Source: Caproicibacterium amylolyticum
GTDB lineage: Bacteria; Bacillota; Clostridia; Oscillospirales; Acutalibacteraceae
Length of the DNA stretch: 64,000 nt
Reading direction: 5' to 3'
Assembly (NCBI RefSeq): GCF_014467055.1
Contig: NZ_CP060696.1
Location: 62,001 to 126,000 of the forward strand
A program made the position numbers and the translations under genes. This document shows, piece after piece, positions 16,774-25,378 of the stretch; the stretch's first letter is position 1, and every line of letters begins with the position of its first letter. Under the pieces are notes generated by a model, which saw nothing but the letters and a program-made list of their open reading frames with translations, was not told the DNA's origin and did no database searches.

Positions 16774-17457
16774 ATGCGAATTTATAAAGCTTTATTACAG
16801 AATGAGCTGATTATATTAAAACGATTTGCTTTTTGGCTTCCAATATTCCAATTACTTCCGGTTGGATTCGTGATTGCTCCATATACGAATAGATATGATC
16901 CTTCTGGAATACACTATCCTGAGTCAATTGCATCTGTAATTGCGTTTTGTGGCTGTATGATAGGTGTTGCGATGTTTGCTTGTGTAAATGCTTCACAATC
17001 AGCTGCATTTGAAAAAACAGAAGGAATGAATTACTTTTTATTTTCACAAAACATCAATAAATTGATTTACATATTAGCAAAGGCTACAGTTCCAATCATA
17101 CTGTCTTTTATTGGAGAAATTCTTCCGGTATCTATTTTTTATTTATCCGGTCTTTATGCGCCAGATTCAAGGTTGGAAATTGGCCTGTTAATGCTATCTA
17201 TTTTAGGAGTGTGCTTAATCTGGACACTTATTTCCATTTTGTGTTCCATCTACATTAAAGAAGTGGCAAATATGGGCGTTACCTCCTTTGGCCTTACGGC
17301 GGCTGTTTTAGTTGGATTGGGTGCACTGATTCTGAATTGTACGAATATAATCATCCCTATCATGATGCTTTTATCGACGGTTTTGATTCTTTTTTTATTG
17401 GCATACTATGCTTTAAAAAGGAAAGAAGAAGTGATTTCATTCGAAAGGATGGATTAG
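16774..17457 (+). CDS. ABC-2-type permease B
   Basis: A 227-residue membrane protein. ATG 16774 is preferred because AGGAG (16761-16765) lies eight bases before it; the GTG at 16765 overlaps that site. It has six hydrophobic segments, and a central NYFLFSQNINKLIYILAKAT stretch parallels permease A, indicating gene duplication within the operon. No terminator is evident after the stop. Confidence 0.75.
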   Translation: MRIYKALLQNELIILKRFAFWLPIFQLLPVGFVIAPYTNRYDPSGIHYPESIASVIAFCGCMIGVAMFACVNASQSAAFEKTEGMNYFLFSQNINKLIYILAKATVPIILSFIGEILPVSIFYLSGLYAPDSRLEIGLLMLSILGVCLIWTLISILCSIYIKEVANMGVTSFGLTAAVLVGLGALILNCTNIIIPIMMLLSTVLILFLLAYYALKRKEEVISFERMD

Positions 17458-17637
17458 CCCTGCTTTAACGAAGATGATTCATATAATGAAAGTACCGAGA
17501 AGGAAACAGTGGTTACACAGCAGGGAAAAATTATAAATAGTTATTATACGTATTATGCGGAAAATTTTCCCGCCTTTGCTTAAAACGCAAACTTTACGAA
17601 TGACTTCTTGCTGCCTGTTTATTTCTTCACAAATCAG

Positions 17638-17666
17638 TTGCGAATTTACTCGAAAAGTCCTATAAT
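17638..17666 (+). promoter_or_regulatory. promoter of the NifU-like/GGGtGRT operon
   Basis: TTGCGA (17638-17643) and TATAAT (17661-17666) with a 17-bp spacer. The 298-bp gap before the gene otherwise holds only this promoter, the leader hairpin and unassigned AT-rich sequence. Confidence 0.7.
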
Positions 17667-17683
17667 AGAAACGATCATTGGTT

Positions 17684-17713
17684 GGGGCGTCTGCTGAATG
17701 CAGACCCCTTTTT
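17684..17713 (+). terminator. leader hairpin, possible attenuator of the NifU-like operon
   Basis: GTCTGC (17689-17694) pairs with GCAGAC (17700-17705), flanked by GGGG and CCC and followed by a T-tract. It begins within about 15 bases of the expected transcription start and ends 43 bases before the gene, so it would act as an attenuator unless bypassed. Confidence 0.5.
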
Positions 17714-17755
17714 CTGGAACAAAACCAAGGACTTGAAATCGAAAGGAGTACCGCT

Positions 17756-18457
17756 ATGAACTATTCCGCAAAAGTGGAAAGCATGTGTACAGTCGCAAAA
17801 GGCCCCAAGCACGGCCCCGCACCTATTCCTGAAGAGGGCAAATGGGTAAAGGCTTATGACATTAAAGACATCTCCGGCCTGACACACGGTGTCGGCTGGT
17901 GCGCTCCGCAGCAGGGCGCCTGCAAACTGACGCTGAACATTAAGGACGGCGTGGTTAAGGAAGCACTGGTCGAAACAATCGGCTGCTCCGGCATGACCCA
18001 CTCCGCTGCTATGGCAGCAGAAATCCTGCCCGGCAAGACCATTTTGGAATGCCTGAACACGGACCTCGTATGTGACGCTATCAATGTTGCTATGCGTGAG
18101 CTGTTCAAGCAGATCGTTTACGGCCGCAGCCAGACTGCATTCTCTGAGGACGGCCTGCCCATCGGTGCTGGTTTGGATGACTTGGGCAAGGGCCTGCGCA
18201 GCATGGTAGGTACCATGTACAGCACAGAGGCCAAAGGCGTTCGTTACATGGAGATGACTGAGGGTTATGTTCTGCACATGGCTCTGGACAAGAACGATGA
18301 AGTCATCGGCTATGAATTTGTAAATGTCGGCAAAATGATGGACGCTATCCGCAAGGGTACCAACCCGGACAAAGCCTACAAGGCAAACGTTGGTCACTAT
18401 GGCCGTTACAGCAAAGAAGACGGCGCTGTCAAGTATATTGACCCCCGCAAAGAATAA
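17756..18457 (+). CDS. NifU-like iron-sulfur scaffold family protein
   Basis: A 233-residue cytoplasmic protein starting at ATG 17756 with AAAGGAG. It contains GVGWCAPQQGACK and, further on, ETIGCSGMTHSAAMAAEIL. The latter resembles the GC(G/S)-helix segment of IscU/NifU scaffolds, and the three cysteines could bind a cluster. The annotation iron-sulfur cluster assembly scaffold protein is commonly given to this family in Clostridia. It sits 26 bp upstream of the GGGtGRT protein, its regular partner. The actual client or cofactor is not established. Confidence 0.75.
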   Translation: MNYSAKVESMCTVAKGPKHGPAPIPEEGKWVKAYDIKDISGLTHGVGWCAPQQGACKLTLNIKDGVVKEALVETIGCSGMTHSAAMAAEILPGKTILECLNTDLVCDAINVAMRELFKQIVYGRSQTAFSEDGLPIGAGLDDLGKGLRSMVGTMYSTEAKGVRYMEMTEGYVLHMALDKNDEVIGYEFVNVGKMMDAIRKGTNPDKAYKANVGHYGRYSKEDGAVKYIDPRKE

Positions 18458-18483
18458 GAAACAAAAAAGGAGGATTCAAAACA

Positions 18484-19494
18484 ATGGCAAACGATGTCAT
18501 CTTTGAAGGTAAAGAGAGAAGAATGCCGAAGATTGAGGCATTCCTGAAAGAAAACGGCCTCGGCACCCTGGAAGAAGCACGCGACCTGTGCCTTTCCAAA
18601 GGAATCGATGTTGATAAAATCGTTAAGGGCGTACAGCCCATCGCTTTTGACAACGCTACATGGGCTTACACCCTCGGCGTTGCGCTGGGCCTGAAAAAAG
18701 GCGTTAAGTCCGCTGCGGAAGCAAGTGAACTGATTGGTGTTGGCCTGCAGGCATTCTGCATCCCCGGCTCCGTTGCAGAGCACCGTAATGTTGGCGTTGG
18801 CCACGGCAACTTGGGCGCACGCCTGCTGCACGACGAAACAAAGTGCTTTGCTTTTCTCGCCGGCCACGAAAGCTTTGCTGCTGCTGAGGGTGCTATCGGC
18901 ATCGCCCGCACAGCAAACCGTGCCCGCAAAGAGCCGCTCCGTGTTATCCTGAACGGCCTGGGCAAGGATGCTGCTTTCATCATTTCCCGTATCAATGGCT
19001 TTACATATGTAAAGACCGACTACGACTTCTTCAACGACAAGGTAAACGTTGTGGAAGAAGTAAAGTATTCTGATGGCGAGCGCGCACAGATTAAGTGCTA
19101 CGGCGCAAACGACGTGCAGGAAGGCGTTGGCATCATGCGTATGGAAGGCGTTGACGTTTCCATTACCGGCAACTCCACCAACCCGACCCGTTTCCAGCAT
19201 CTGGTTGCTGGCACTTACAAAAAGTGGTGCAACGAGAACGGCAAGCACTACTTCTCCGTTGCTTCCGGCGGCGGCACCGGCCGTACACTGCATCCGGATA
19301 ACATGGGTGCAGGCCCTGCTTCCTACGGCTTGACCGACTCCATGGGCCGTATGCACAGTGACGCACAGTTTGCCGGCTCCTCCTCCGTGCCTGCGCACGT
19401 TGAGATGATGGGTCTGATTGGCATGGGCAACAACCCGATGGTTGGCGCAACTGTTGCATGTGCTGTTGCTGTTTACGAAGCCTGCAAGGGCTGA
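18484..19494 (+). CDS. GGGtGRT family protein
   Basis: A 336-residue cytoplasmic protein with the signature ASGGGTGRTLHPDN that names the family; the function is unknown. Other striking blocks are PGSVAEHRNVGVGHGNLGARLL, NGFTYVKTDYDFFND and MGAGPASYGLTDSMGRMHS, glycine-rich loops suggestive of a nucleotide or cofactor site. AAGGAGG precedes ATG 18484. Together with the NifU-like protein it forms a two-gene operon closed by a strong terminator. The codons appear biased toward C-ending and otherwise preferred forms, which hints at high expression. Confidence 0.88.
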   Translation: MANDVIFEGKERRMPKIEAFLKENGLGTLEEARDLCLSKGIDVDKIVKGVQPIAFDNATWAYTLGVALGLKKGVKSAAEASELIGVGLQAFCIPGSVAEHRNVGVGHGNLGARLLHDETKCFAFLAGHESFAAAEGAIGIARTANRARKEPLRVILNGLGKDAAFIISRINGFTYVKTDYDFFNDKVNVVEEVKYSDGERAQIKCYGANDVQEGVGIMRMEGVDVSITGNSTNPTRFQHLVAGTYKKWCNENGKHYFSVASGGGTGRTLHPDNMGAGPASYGLTDSMGRMHSDAQFAGSSSVPAHVEMMGLIGMGNNPMVGATVACAVAVYEACKG

Positions 19495-19540
19495 GTCACG
19501 CGCAGCGCGTACGCTGTTTCGGTTTCAGTTAAATAAATAG

Positions 19541-19578
19541 AGAGGATGCAGAGAATGTTTTTCTGCATCCTCTTTTTT
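19541..19578 (+). terminator. terminator of the NifU-like/GGGtGRT operon
   Basis: GAGGATGCAGA and TCTGCATCCTC form an 11-bp perfect stem, followed by TTTTTT. Confidence 0.9.
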
Positions 19579-19650
19579 GTGAAATATTATTATATGCTTT
19601 AACACTGATTTTGCAGGCGATATGCTGCTTCCTCAATGTTTAACGGCAGC

Positions 19651-19694
19651 AAAAAAGGGTCCTCGGAGAAGCTGCAGCCTCTCTGAGGACCCTT
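19651..19694 (-). terminator. terminator of the secreted serine hydrolase gene
   Basis: AAGGGTCCTC and its complement GAGGACCCTT frame a partly paired loop. The T-tract (AAAAAA on the plus strand, 19651-19656) serves the minus-strand gene. Confidence 0.85.
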
Positions 19695-19772
19695 TCGCAC
19701 TGAAACGGATTTTTCAAAAATCTTTGTTGCCTGCATTCCTGTAACACTGCGGCTTTATCAAGCACACTGCAG

Positions 19773-21986
19773 TCAGCCTACCGTTGCAATCAGCAGACGG
19801 CCTTCGCCATTGACATAGATACCGGCACGGGTGCCCTTTTTGGCGGTTACTGTAATCTTGAAGTAATAATCGCTGCCGGATTTTTTCACCAGACTGTATT
19901 TGAATACATTGGAGGTGCCCAGTGTAAATACAGGTGCTTTGCCGTTTTTACTGGTGATTTTAAAGGTATAGGAGCCTTTGACGGTGATATTGCTCGTGGT
20001 ATCACTGCTGTAGGTCTTTACTGCGCCCAAGCGCTTCTGAAATTCGGCAACAACAGAGGCATCCGCAATGGATGTATCCAGCTGAGAAATTGCCTTTTTG
20101 GCGTAATCGCGAGTTTCTGCGGTCTTCTTCTGCTCTGCTCGGGTCACGGCTGTATCTACCAGAGAATATGCCGCCTGCAGAATGGTTTTGCCGTCATATT
20201 TATCTGCATGTGCACGGTACAGTTTCATCTTTTCGCTGACCATTTCAGACACATTTGCGTTGACCGCTGTTTCACTAGCATGGTTTATGGACTGATAAAT
20301 CAAATCCGGAATTGTGCCCAGTGTAGCGGTTGTAAATTTGTTGCCAACAAAGTCATTTGCGTTGGATTTGTTGTCGATCAGCGGCGAGTTGATTTTGTTG
20401 GTCAGCAGCACCATGACCAGATCATTCTTCGGGTCGATCATAGTCAAGGTACCAGTCCAGCCCTGATGCCCGATTGTATCGTCGGAAGATTCCACACCGA
20501 AATACCACGGGCGGCCGTAGCTGCCTTCACGCCACCAGCCAAGGCCCCAGGTCGGCAGAGCGTCTTTCCGCTTGGTGAACTCGGCAATGGTATTTTTGTC
20601 AAAGAATTTGTTTCCGCCGTAACCGCCGCCGTTGAGCATTACCTGACAGAGTTTTGCAAGGTCGCCTGCATCTGCAAACAGACCGGCATGGCCAGAAACA
20701 CCATTCATGCAATAGTATGCTTTTTCATCATGCACCTGACCCTGCAGGGTGTTAGTGCGGACATTTTTAAAGCTGACAGCGCCGTCGCGGGTGTTGCCGT
20801 TCAATTCTGTTGCGGCGCAATTCTGTACGCCGAAGCCTTTTTGAAGCGGGTTGTACATAATGTGGGTAAGCCCCATTGGTTTATAGATTGTATTCTCAAC
20901 ATACTGGTCAAGATTCTGACCGGTTACTTTTTCGACGATCAGCCCCAGCAGCATGTAGTCTACATCTGAATATTTTGTCTGGGTACCCGGCTGATAGATC
21001 AGCGAAGTGTTCATGATTCGCTGTATGGTCGTCTTTTTATCCTGTGAGTACAGGATGTTGTCCACATTTGGGTCACTCTTCTGGGCTGCCTGATCGAAAT
21101 GATCGTTAAAATACTGCGGATCAGCCGGGAAACCAGCCTGATGTTCCATGATTTCTTTCAGTGTCAGGTCTGCTTTTCCTTTAATCGCGTCATTTGCACC
21201 GTCCTGAAACTCCGGAAAATACTTTGTTACCTTATCGTTGATACTGACTTTGCCTTCGCTGACCAGCTTTTGCATGGCGTAGTTGGTTGCGTACATTTTC
21301 GTGTTGGAAGCAAGGTCATAAAGGGTATCGGTTGTTACTTTGGCGGAGTCCGTTTTGCGGGTGCCGTTCTGGTTGTAGGCGTTTACGGTGCCGTAAGCTG
21401 TGTTTTTAACGAGCACACCGTTTTTGATGATGGCCAGCTGAGCACTTGTGAAACCATATTTCACGTCATTGCTGATAATCGTGTCGATTAAGTTCAGCTC
21501 GTCTGTGTCCATGCCGACGCTCTGGGCTGTTCCGGCAATTACCTCCGGATATGGAATCTTAACCTCGATTTTTCCGGTGGCAGGTGCGTAGTCGTTGATT
21601 TGCAGTGTGTTGCTGCCATTTACAGTGTATGCGGAAATATCGACCTTGTAGGTTTTTCCGCTGTTTTTGCAGGCTGCGGAAATATCAATCTGCTTTCCGT
21701 TTACAAAGAATCTTGTACTGCTCAGGTCTGTACATTTTATGTAGAGTACACCTTGACCCTTGTAGGCTTTGAAGCTGTAGCGGTTGTTCATCAGCAGGGT
21801 GTCATCCACATAGCCTGCCCAGTCCGGGAATGTGCAGTCCGCCTGCAGACCGGACGGCACCGATTCAGCCAGTGTAACCGGCGAGGCTGCGTAGACAGCC
21901 GCACTGCCGAAGCATACCGGTGCAGCGGAGAATACCATACTGGCCGACAAAACAACTCCCAAAATCTTTTTTGGAATCACTTTCAT
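19773..21986 (-). CDS. secreted beta-lactamase-fold serine hydrolase (YfeW/AmiE type)
   Basis: A 737-residue exported protein. The start is ATG 21986 after GGGAGGAG; a signal peptide follows (MKVIPKKILGVVLSASMVFS, cleavage near VYA-AS). Residues ~40-150 are a beta domain, ~160-560 the PF00144 serine hydrolase with SxxK in ASNTK, the tyrosine motif YSD and the GHQG box, and ~672-737 a C-terminal domain shared with the phosphatase at 57113. E. coli yfeW and B. subtilis ybbE/amiE, of the same fold, sit beside murQ/murP. Here the gene heads a MurNAc locus, so it may trim peptides from muropeptides before uptake. A general PBP4-like role is the alternative. Confidence 0.85.
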   Translation of the reverse strand: MKVIPKKILGVVLSASMVFSAAPVCFGSAAVYAASPVTLAESVPSGLQADCTFPDWAGYVDDTLLMNNRYSFKAYKGQGVLYIKCTDLSSTRFFVNGKQIDISAACKNSGKTYKVDISAYTVNGSNTLQINDYAPATGKIEVKIPYPEVIAGTAQSVGMDTDELNLIDTIISNDVKYGFTSAQLAIIKNGVLVKNTAYGTVNAYNQNGTRKTDSAKVTTDTLYDLASNTKMYATNYAMQKLVSEGKVSINDKVTKYFPEFQDGANDAIKGKADLTLKEIMEHQAGFPADPQYFNDHFDQAAQKSDPNVDNILYSQDKKTTIQRIMNTSLIYQPGTQTKYSDVDYMLLGLIVEKVTGQNLDQYVENTIYKPMGLTHIMYNPLQKGFGVQNCAATELNGNTRDGAVSFKNVRTNTLQGQVHDEKAYYCMNGVSGHAGLFADAGDLAKLCQVMLNGGGYGGNKFFDKNTIAEFTKRKDALPTWGLGWWREGSYGRPWYFGVESSDDTIGHQGWTGTLTMIDPKNDLVMVLLTNKINSPLIDNKSNANDFVGNKFTTATLGTIPDLIYQSINHASETAVNANVSEMVSEKMKLYRAHADKYDGKTILQAAYSLVDTAVTRAEQKKTAETRDYAKKAISQLDTSIADASVVAEFQKRLGAVKTYSSDTTSNITVKGSYTFKITSKNGKAPVFTLGTSNVFKYSLVKKSGSDYYFKITVTAKKGTRAGIYVNGEGRLLIATVG

Positions 21987-22132
21987 TGGGCTCTCCTCCC
22001 TTCCTTTAGGCTGTGAAATGTCTGGCGAAAGCACGTTCTTTCCATTTTCATGATTGCAACTCCTCTTTTCATTTGTGGCAAAGGTCTGTCCCCAAATTGC
22101 AGAACGCTCTGCCAATCTGTTTTTGCAACTAC

Positions 22133-22171
22133 ATCATATACATGTTTTTAAACTTTGTCAATAATATTTCA
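22133..22171 (-). promoter_or_regulatory. promoter of the serine hydrolase with shared 16-bp operator candidate
   Basis: On the minus strand TTGACA (22161-22156) and TATGAT (22138-22133) are 17 bp apart. The -35 box is the end of TGAAATATTATTGACA (22171-22156), which matches 15 of 16 bases at the murP promoter. Confidence 0.7.
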
Positions 22172-22204
22172 TTAAATTTGTAATAATATTAAAAAAATAT
22201 TTTA

Positions 22205-22253
22205 TTTTTCTTTAAAAATAAAAGCCGCAGCAAAATAGATATTCTGCTGGGGC
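22205..22253 (-). terminator. terminator of the murQ-murR-HAD operon
   Basis: GCCCCAGCA and TGCTGCGGC form the stem on the minus strand, followed by TTTTATTTTT. The rest of the 354-bp gap (21987-22340) holds the serine hydrolase promoter and a GGGATTTCCCC-type inverted repeat at about 22290-22315. Confidence 0.75.
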
Positions 22254-22340
22254 AAAATCATTTTATGTTTGGCAGTATGGACGTACCAAAAGGGAAACCC
22301 CTGATGAATGGGGAAATCCCTGTTTTTATGTAGGGAAATT

Positions 22341-23186
22341 TTAAGACAGTGCATATTTTTCAATCGCCAGCGCGGCTCCGTCTGCTGTATTTGCCAGCGT
22401 TACCGCTTTTGCAATTTTTTGAACGGCAGGGACTGCGTTTCCCATAGCAACGCCCAACCCGCACTGCTGCAGGATTTCCATGTCATTTTCGCTGTCGCCG
22501 AGGGCGAGAACGTTTTCCATGCTGATATTTATTTTCTTCTGGTGAAAATAATGGCACAGCCCCCGCACCCCGTCCAGCTTGGAAGTCCCTGACCGCATGA
22601 CCTCAATTCCGCAGCCGGTATCCACCAGCGAGAAGTCCGGGCAGGCAGAAAGAACTTTCCAAACGTTCTGCTTTTGTTCCGGGGGAATCAGCGGCAAATT
22701 GATTTTTTCAATTTCATCCTGCATCCCGGCAAGAAAATCTGCAAAACGGTTTACCGGGCAGCCGATTTCTTCCAGCACATTTACGTGAAACGGATTTAAG
22801 GCATAGGCGGACCGCTGCTGCCACTTTTCTGCTTCCAGATATATTTTTCCGTGGTACCAGATTTCTGCCCAAAGTCCTGCCGGCAGGATTTTCAGCAGCG
22901 TATTCGCCTGTACGCGGGAGAGGTAATTTGAATAAACCACCTTCTGCGTTTTCAGATGATACACTACGGCGCCGTTTGAAGTAACTGCGTAATTTACACA
23001 GGGCAGTGCCGTTACTGCTTCTGGCAGAACAGAGTAGATACGTCCGCTCGACGGCACCACCAGAATGTTTTCTGCCGCCGCTCTGTAAATGGCCTGCCGT
23101 GTCCGTTCTGAAATGCTTTTGTGGTCATCCAGCAGGACGGTCCCGTCCATATCCAATGCGAGTAATTTAATTTTCACGTCAATCAT
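22341..23186 (-). CDS. Cof-type HAD-IIB phosphatase
   Basis: A 281-residue HAD hydrolase: motif I LLALDMDGTVLLDD, motif II VVPSSGR, motif III Lys in KLDG, motif IV ALGDSENDMEIL, with a C2B cap between. These enzymes remove phosphate from sugar phosphates and related metabolites in the cytoplasm. It starts one base after the murR-like stop and is the last gene of the murQ operon, so a phospho-amino-sugar substrate is plausible but not shown. A GTG four codons downstream is an alternative start, since the ATG has only a weak ribosome site. Confidence 0.88.
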   Translation of the reverse strand: MIDVKIKLLALDMDGTVLLDDHKSISERTRQAIYRAAAENILVVPSSGRIYSVLPEAVTALPCVNYAVTSNGAVVYHLKTQKVVYSNYLSRVQANTLLKILPAGLWAEIWYHGKIYLEAEKWQQRSAYALNPFHVNVLEEIGCPVNRFADFLAGMQDEIEKINLPLIPPEQKQNVWKVLSACPDFSLVDTGCGIEVMRSGTSKLDGVRGLCHYFHQKKINISMENVLALGDSENDMEILQQCGLGVAMGNAVPAVQKIAKAVTLANTADGAALAIEKYALS

Positions 23187-23187
23187 C

Positions 23188-24024
23188 CTATTTTAATCTG
23201 TTGATGACATCTTTCGTCTTAACCAAATATTCTTTGGTAAGCTCCATGTTGCTCTTTGCCAGCCCCAGATACAGTAAATCTGTTATAATAAAAGAAGCAT
23301 TTCTGGACGCGATGGCGCCAATGCGCAGTTCCCGTTCTGTAATGGGGATATAAAGCGGAATATCGACCAGCTTTGTCAGTGGGGTGTTGCGAAACTGTGT
23401 GATTGCAATGATTGGCGTTCCAATCTCTTTGGCAAATTTGACAGCGGTATTCACTTCATGTGTTTTGCCGCTGTAACTGACTGCCAGTACAGCGTCCTGT
23501 GCAGTCATGTGCGCCGCGGCGGCAAGCTGATCGTGAAAGTCGTTGTGGTAAACAACCGGACGGTTAATGCGGGAAAGCTTCTCCATAAAATCCATGCAGA
23601 TAATGCCGGAACCGCTGACGCCGAAAAGATAAATGTTCCGGCTCTGCAGCAGCACTGCTACTGCTTTTTCCAAACTTTCCGCATTTAGCAGGCGGTAAGC
23701 TTGATTTTGCAGCATAATATTCAGGCTTTCTGCTTTTTTAATGACGACCGCCATGGAATCCTCCTCGGCAATCATGTCATCAAAGTTTGTAATTTCCTCC
23801 GCACTGTCCCGTGCAAGGTCCACTTTCAGCGCAGTGAAGCCTTTGTAGCCCAGTTTATGAGAAAAACGGACAATGGCTGCAGCGGAAACTCCAGCGCGCT
23901 GACCAAGTATCTGCGCGGAACTTTGTGTAACTTCATTTGGATTTTCCAGCATATAATCGGCCAGCTTTTTTTCGGTGGAAGTGTAGCCGGCCATTCCTTC
24001 ACGGATTTTATAAATGCAGCTCAT
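23188..24024 (-). CDS. murR: MurR/RpiR-family transcriptional regulator
   Basis: A 278-residue regulator. Residues 1-77 form the RpiR helix-turn-helix (AGVSAAAIVRFSHKLGYKGF) and ~110-250 the SIS sugar-phosphate domain (LFGVSGSG, AVSYSGKTHEVN). MurR proteins sense MurNAc-6-phosphate and repress MurNAc uptake genes in Gram-negative models. It lies directly after murQ on the same strand. The repeated TGAAATA element at the surrounding promoters is a candidate binding site. The symbol is assigned by context and could be another RpiR paralogue. Confidence 0.82.
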   Translation of the reverse strand: MSCIYKIREGMAGYTSTEKKLADYMLENPNEVTQSSAQILGQRAGVSAAAIVRFSHKLGYKGFTALKVDLARDSAEEITNFDDMIAEEDSMAVVIKKAESLNIMLQNQAYRLLNAESLEKAVAVLLQSRNIYLFGVSGSGIICMDFMEKLSRINRPVVYHNDFHDQLAAAAHMTAQDAVLAVSYSGKTHEVNTAVKFAKEIGTPIIAITQFRNTPLTKLVDIPLYIPITERELRIGAIASRNASFIITDLLYLGLAKSNMELTKEYLVKTKDVINRLK

Positions 24025-24043
24025 AGCGGCTCCTCACAGTAAG

Positions 24044-24970
24044 TTATTGCAGCGGCAGCTTTTGTTCTTTCAGGCTATGAATAGCCTGCGAAATGTTGCC
24101 CTGTGCTTTTGTCAATATTATATCACAATCTTTTTTAGAAAGCTTTGTCAATGCCATACAAATTGCAATTTTTACATGATTCTCGCTCTGCTCCAAGTAT
24201 TCTGTGGCTTCCTCGTAGCTGCAGGAGCTGCTTGCCATGATAATCCGCTTCGCACGTTCCACCAGTTTCTCGTTCGTCGGCTGCACATCCACCATCAGGT
24301 TTCCGTACACTTTTCCATATTGTATCATTAAGGAAGTGGAAATCATATTGAGAATCATTTTCTGCGCGGTGCCGGCCTTCATGCGTGTAGAGCCAGTTAC
24401 AACCTCCGGGCCGACAATGACTTCGATTTTTGCCTTTGCGTGTTTGGAAATTTCTGCATTGCTGACACAGCTGACCGCACCTGTATAGGCACCGATTTTT
24501 GCGGCGTAGTCCAGTCCGCCGATTACATAAGGTGTTCTGCCGCTGGCGGCCAGCCCAATCACGGTGTCCTGACTGGTTAGTCCGGCAGCCTCCAAATCCT
24601 TTCCGGCAAGCTGCAAATCATCCTCTGCGCCCTCCTTTGCTTTTAAAAGGGCACTGTAGCCGCCCGCAATGATGCCTTGAATCAGTGTTGAATCTACACC
24701 GTAAGTCGGTGGGCATTCGCTGGCATCCAGTACACCCAGCCTGCCGGAAGTGCCGGCACCAATGTAAATTACACGGCCGCCCTTCATCATCCGCGCATGA
24801 ATGCAGTCAACCATCTGGGCAATCTGCGGCAGCACTTTCTGCACAGCGGCTGCCACAGACTGATCCTCCCGGTTGATTACCTGCAGCATGCCGAGGGTAT
24901 CCATTTGGTCTATATTGCGGCTGTTGGGATTTACCTGCTCTGTTTCCAAAGCGTTCAGTTTTATTTCCAT
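24044..24970 (-). CDS. murQ: N-acetylmuramic acid 6-phosphate etherase
   Basis: A 308-residue SIS-domain enzyme that removes D-lactate from MurNAc-6-phosphate to give GlcNAc-6-phosphate. Family hallmarks are present: the start LETEQVNPNS, IYIGAGTSGRLGVLDASECPPT, IGLAASGRTPYV, GPEVVTGSTRMKAGTAQK and MVDVQPTNEKL. The C-terminal small helical domain is complete. GAGGAG precedes the ATG. It is the first gene of the minus-strand operon and divergent from the MurNAc-type PTS permease. Confidence 0.96.
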   Translation of the reverse strand: MEIKLNALETEQVNPNSRNIDQMDTLGMLQVINREDQSVAAAVQKVLPQIAQMVDCIHARMMKGGRVIYIGAGTSGRLGVLDASECPPTYGVDSTLIQGIIAGGYSALLKAKEGAEDDLQLAGKDLEAAGLTSQDTVIGLAASGRTPYVIGGLDYAAKIGAYTGAVSCVSNAEISKHAKAKIEVIVGPEVVTGSTRMKAGTAQKMILNMISTSLMIQYGKVYGNLMVDVQPTNEKLVERAKRIIMASSSCSYEEATEYLEQSENHVKIAICMALTKLSKKDCDIILTKAQGNISQAIHSLKEQKLPLQ

Positions 24971-25378
24971 TTCTAAATTCTCCTCGTTTCCAGCAAAAAG
25001 CTCATATTTTCATGTTTAAAAGTAACACTTGCATATATTATAGCCTAACAAAATTTAATTTCAATAAGTTATAAAGAAAATTGACAATTAATTTCAAATA
25101 AATTTACATTTGCATTTCAAGTCATTTCGTTAAGAAAATAAGTTTTTTCGTAATAATTCCTTTATTTTTAAAATAACATAATAAAATAGTGTTAATTAGG
25201 TCTATAATAGTGACGCAAAAAACAGAAATTGCGGCATCTCATGACTCAAAAGTCAAAATATTATTTTATTAATTTAAAAAATTGCTTGAAATAATATTGA
25301 CATCTTCAACAAGTTATGTATAATGAGGGTGTTGGGAAAAACAGACATAAATTCAGTACTTAAAGGGGAGAAAGTGTA
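24971..25378. promoter_or_regulatory. divergent murQ/murP control region
   Basis: The plus strand has TTGACA 25297-25302 and TATAAT 25319-25324 (16-bp spacer) for the PTS gene. The -35 box overlaps TGAAATAATATTGACA (25287-25302). The minus strand has TTGAAA 25064-25059 and TATAAT 25042-25037 (16-bp spacer) for murQ, with TTGAAATTAA at the -35. Further ATTTCA units occur near 25094-25130. No gene is present in the 408 bp. Confidence 0.65.

Noticed and set aside
17675..19398. Long minus-strand frames opposite the NifU-like and GGGtGRT genes
   Set aside because: They mirror highly biased codons of well-supported plus-strand genes; no start signals or domain patterns.
22290..22315. GGGAAACCCC...GGGGAAATCCC inverted repeat as the main terminator of the HAD gene
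   Set aside because: It lacks a good T-tract on the minus strand; the hairpin at 22205-22253 with TTTTATTTTT is the better candidate.
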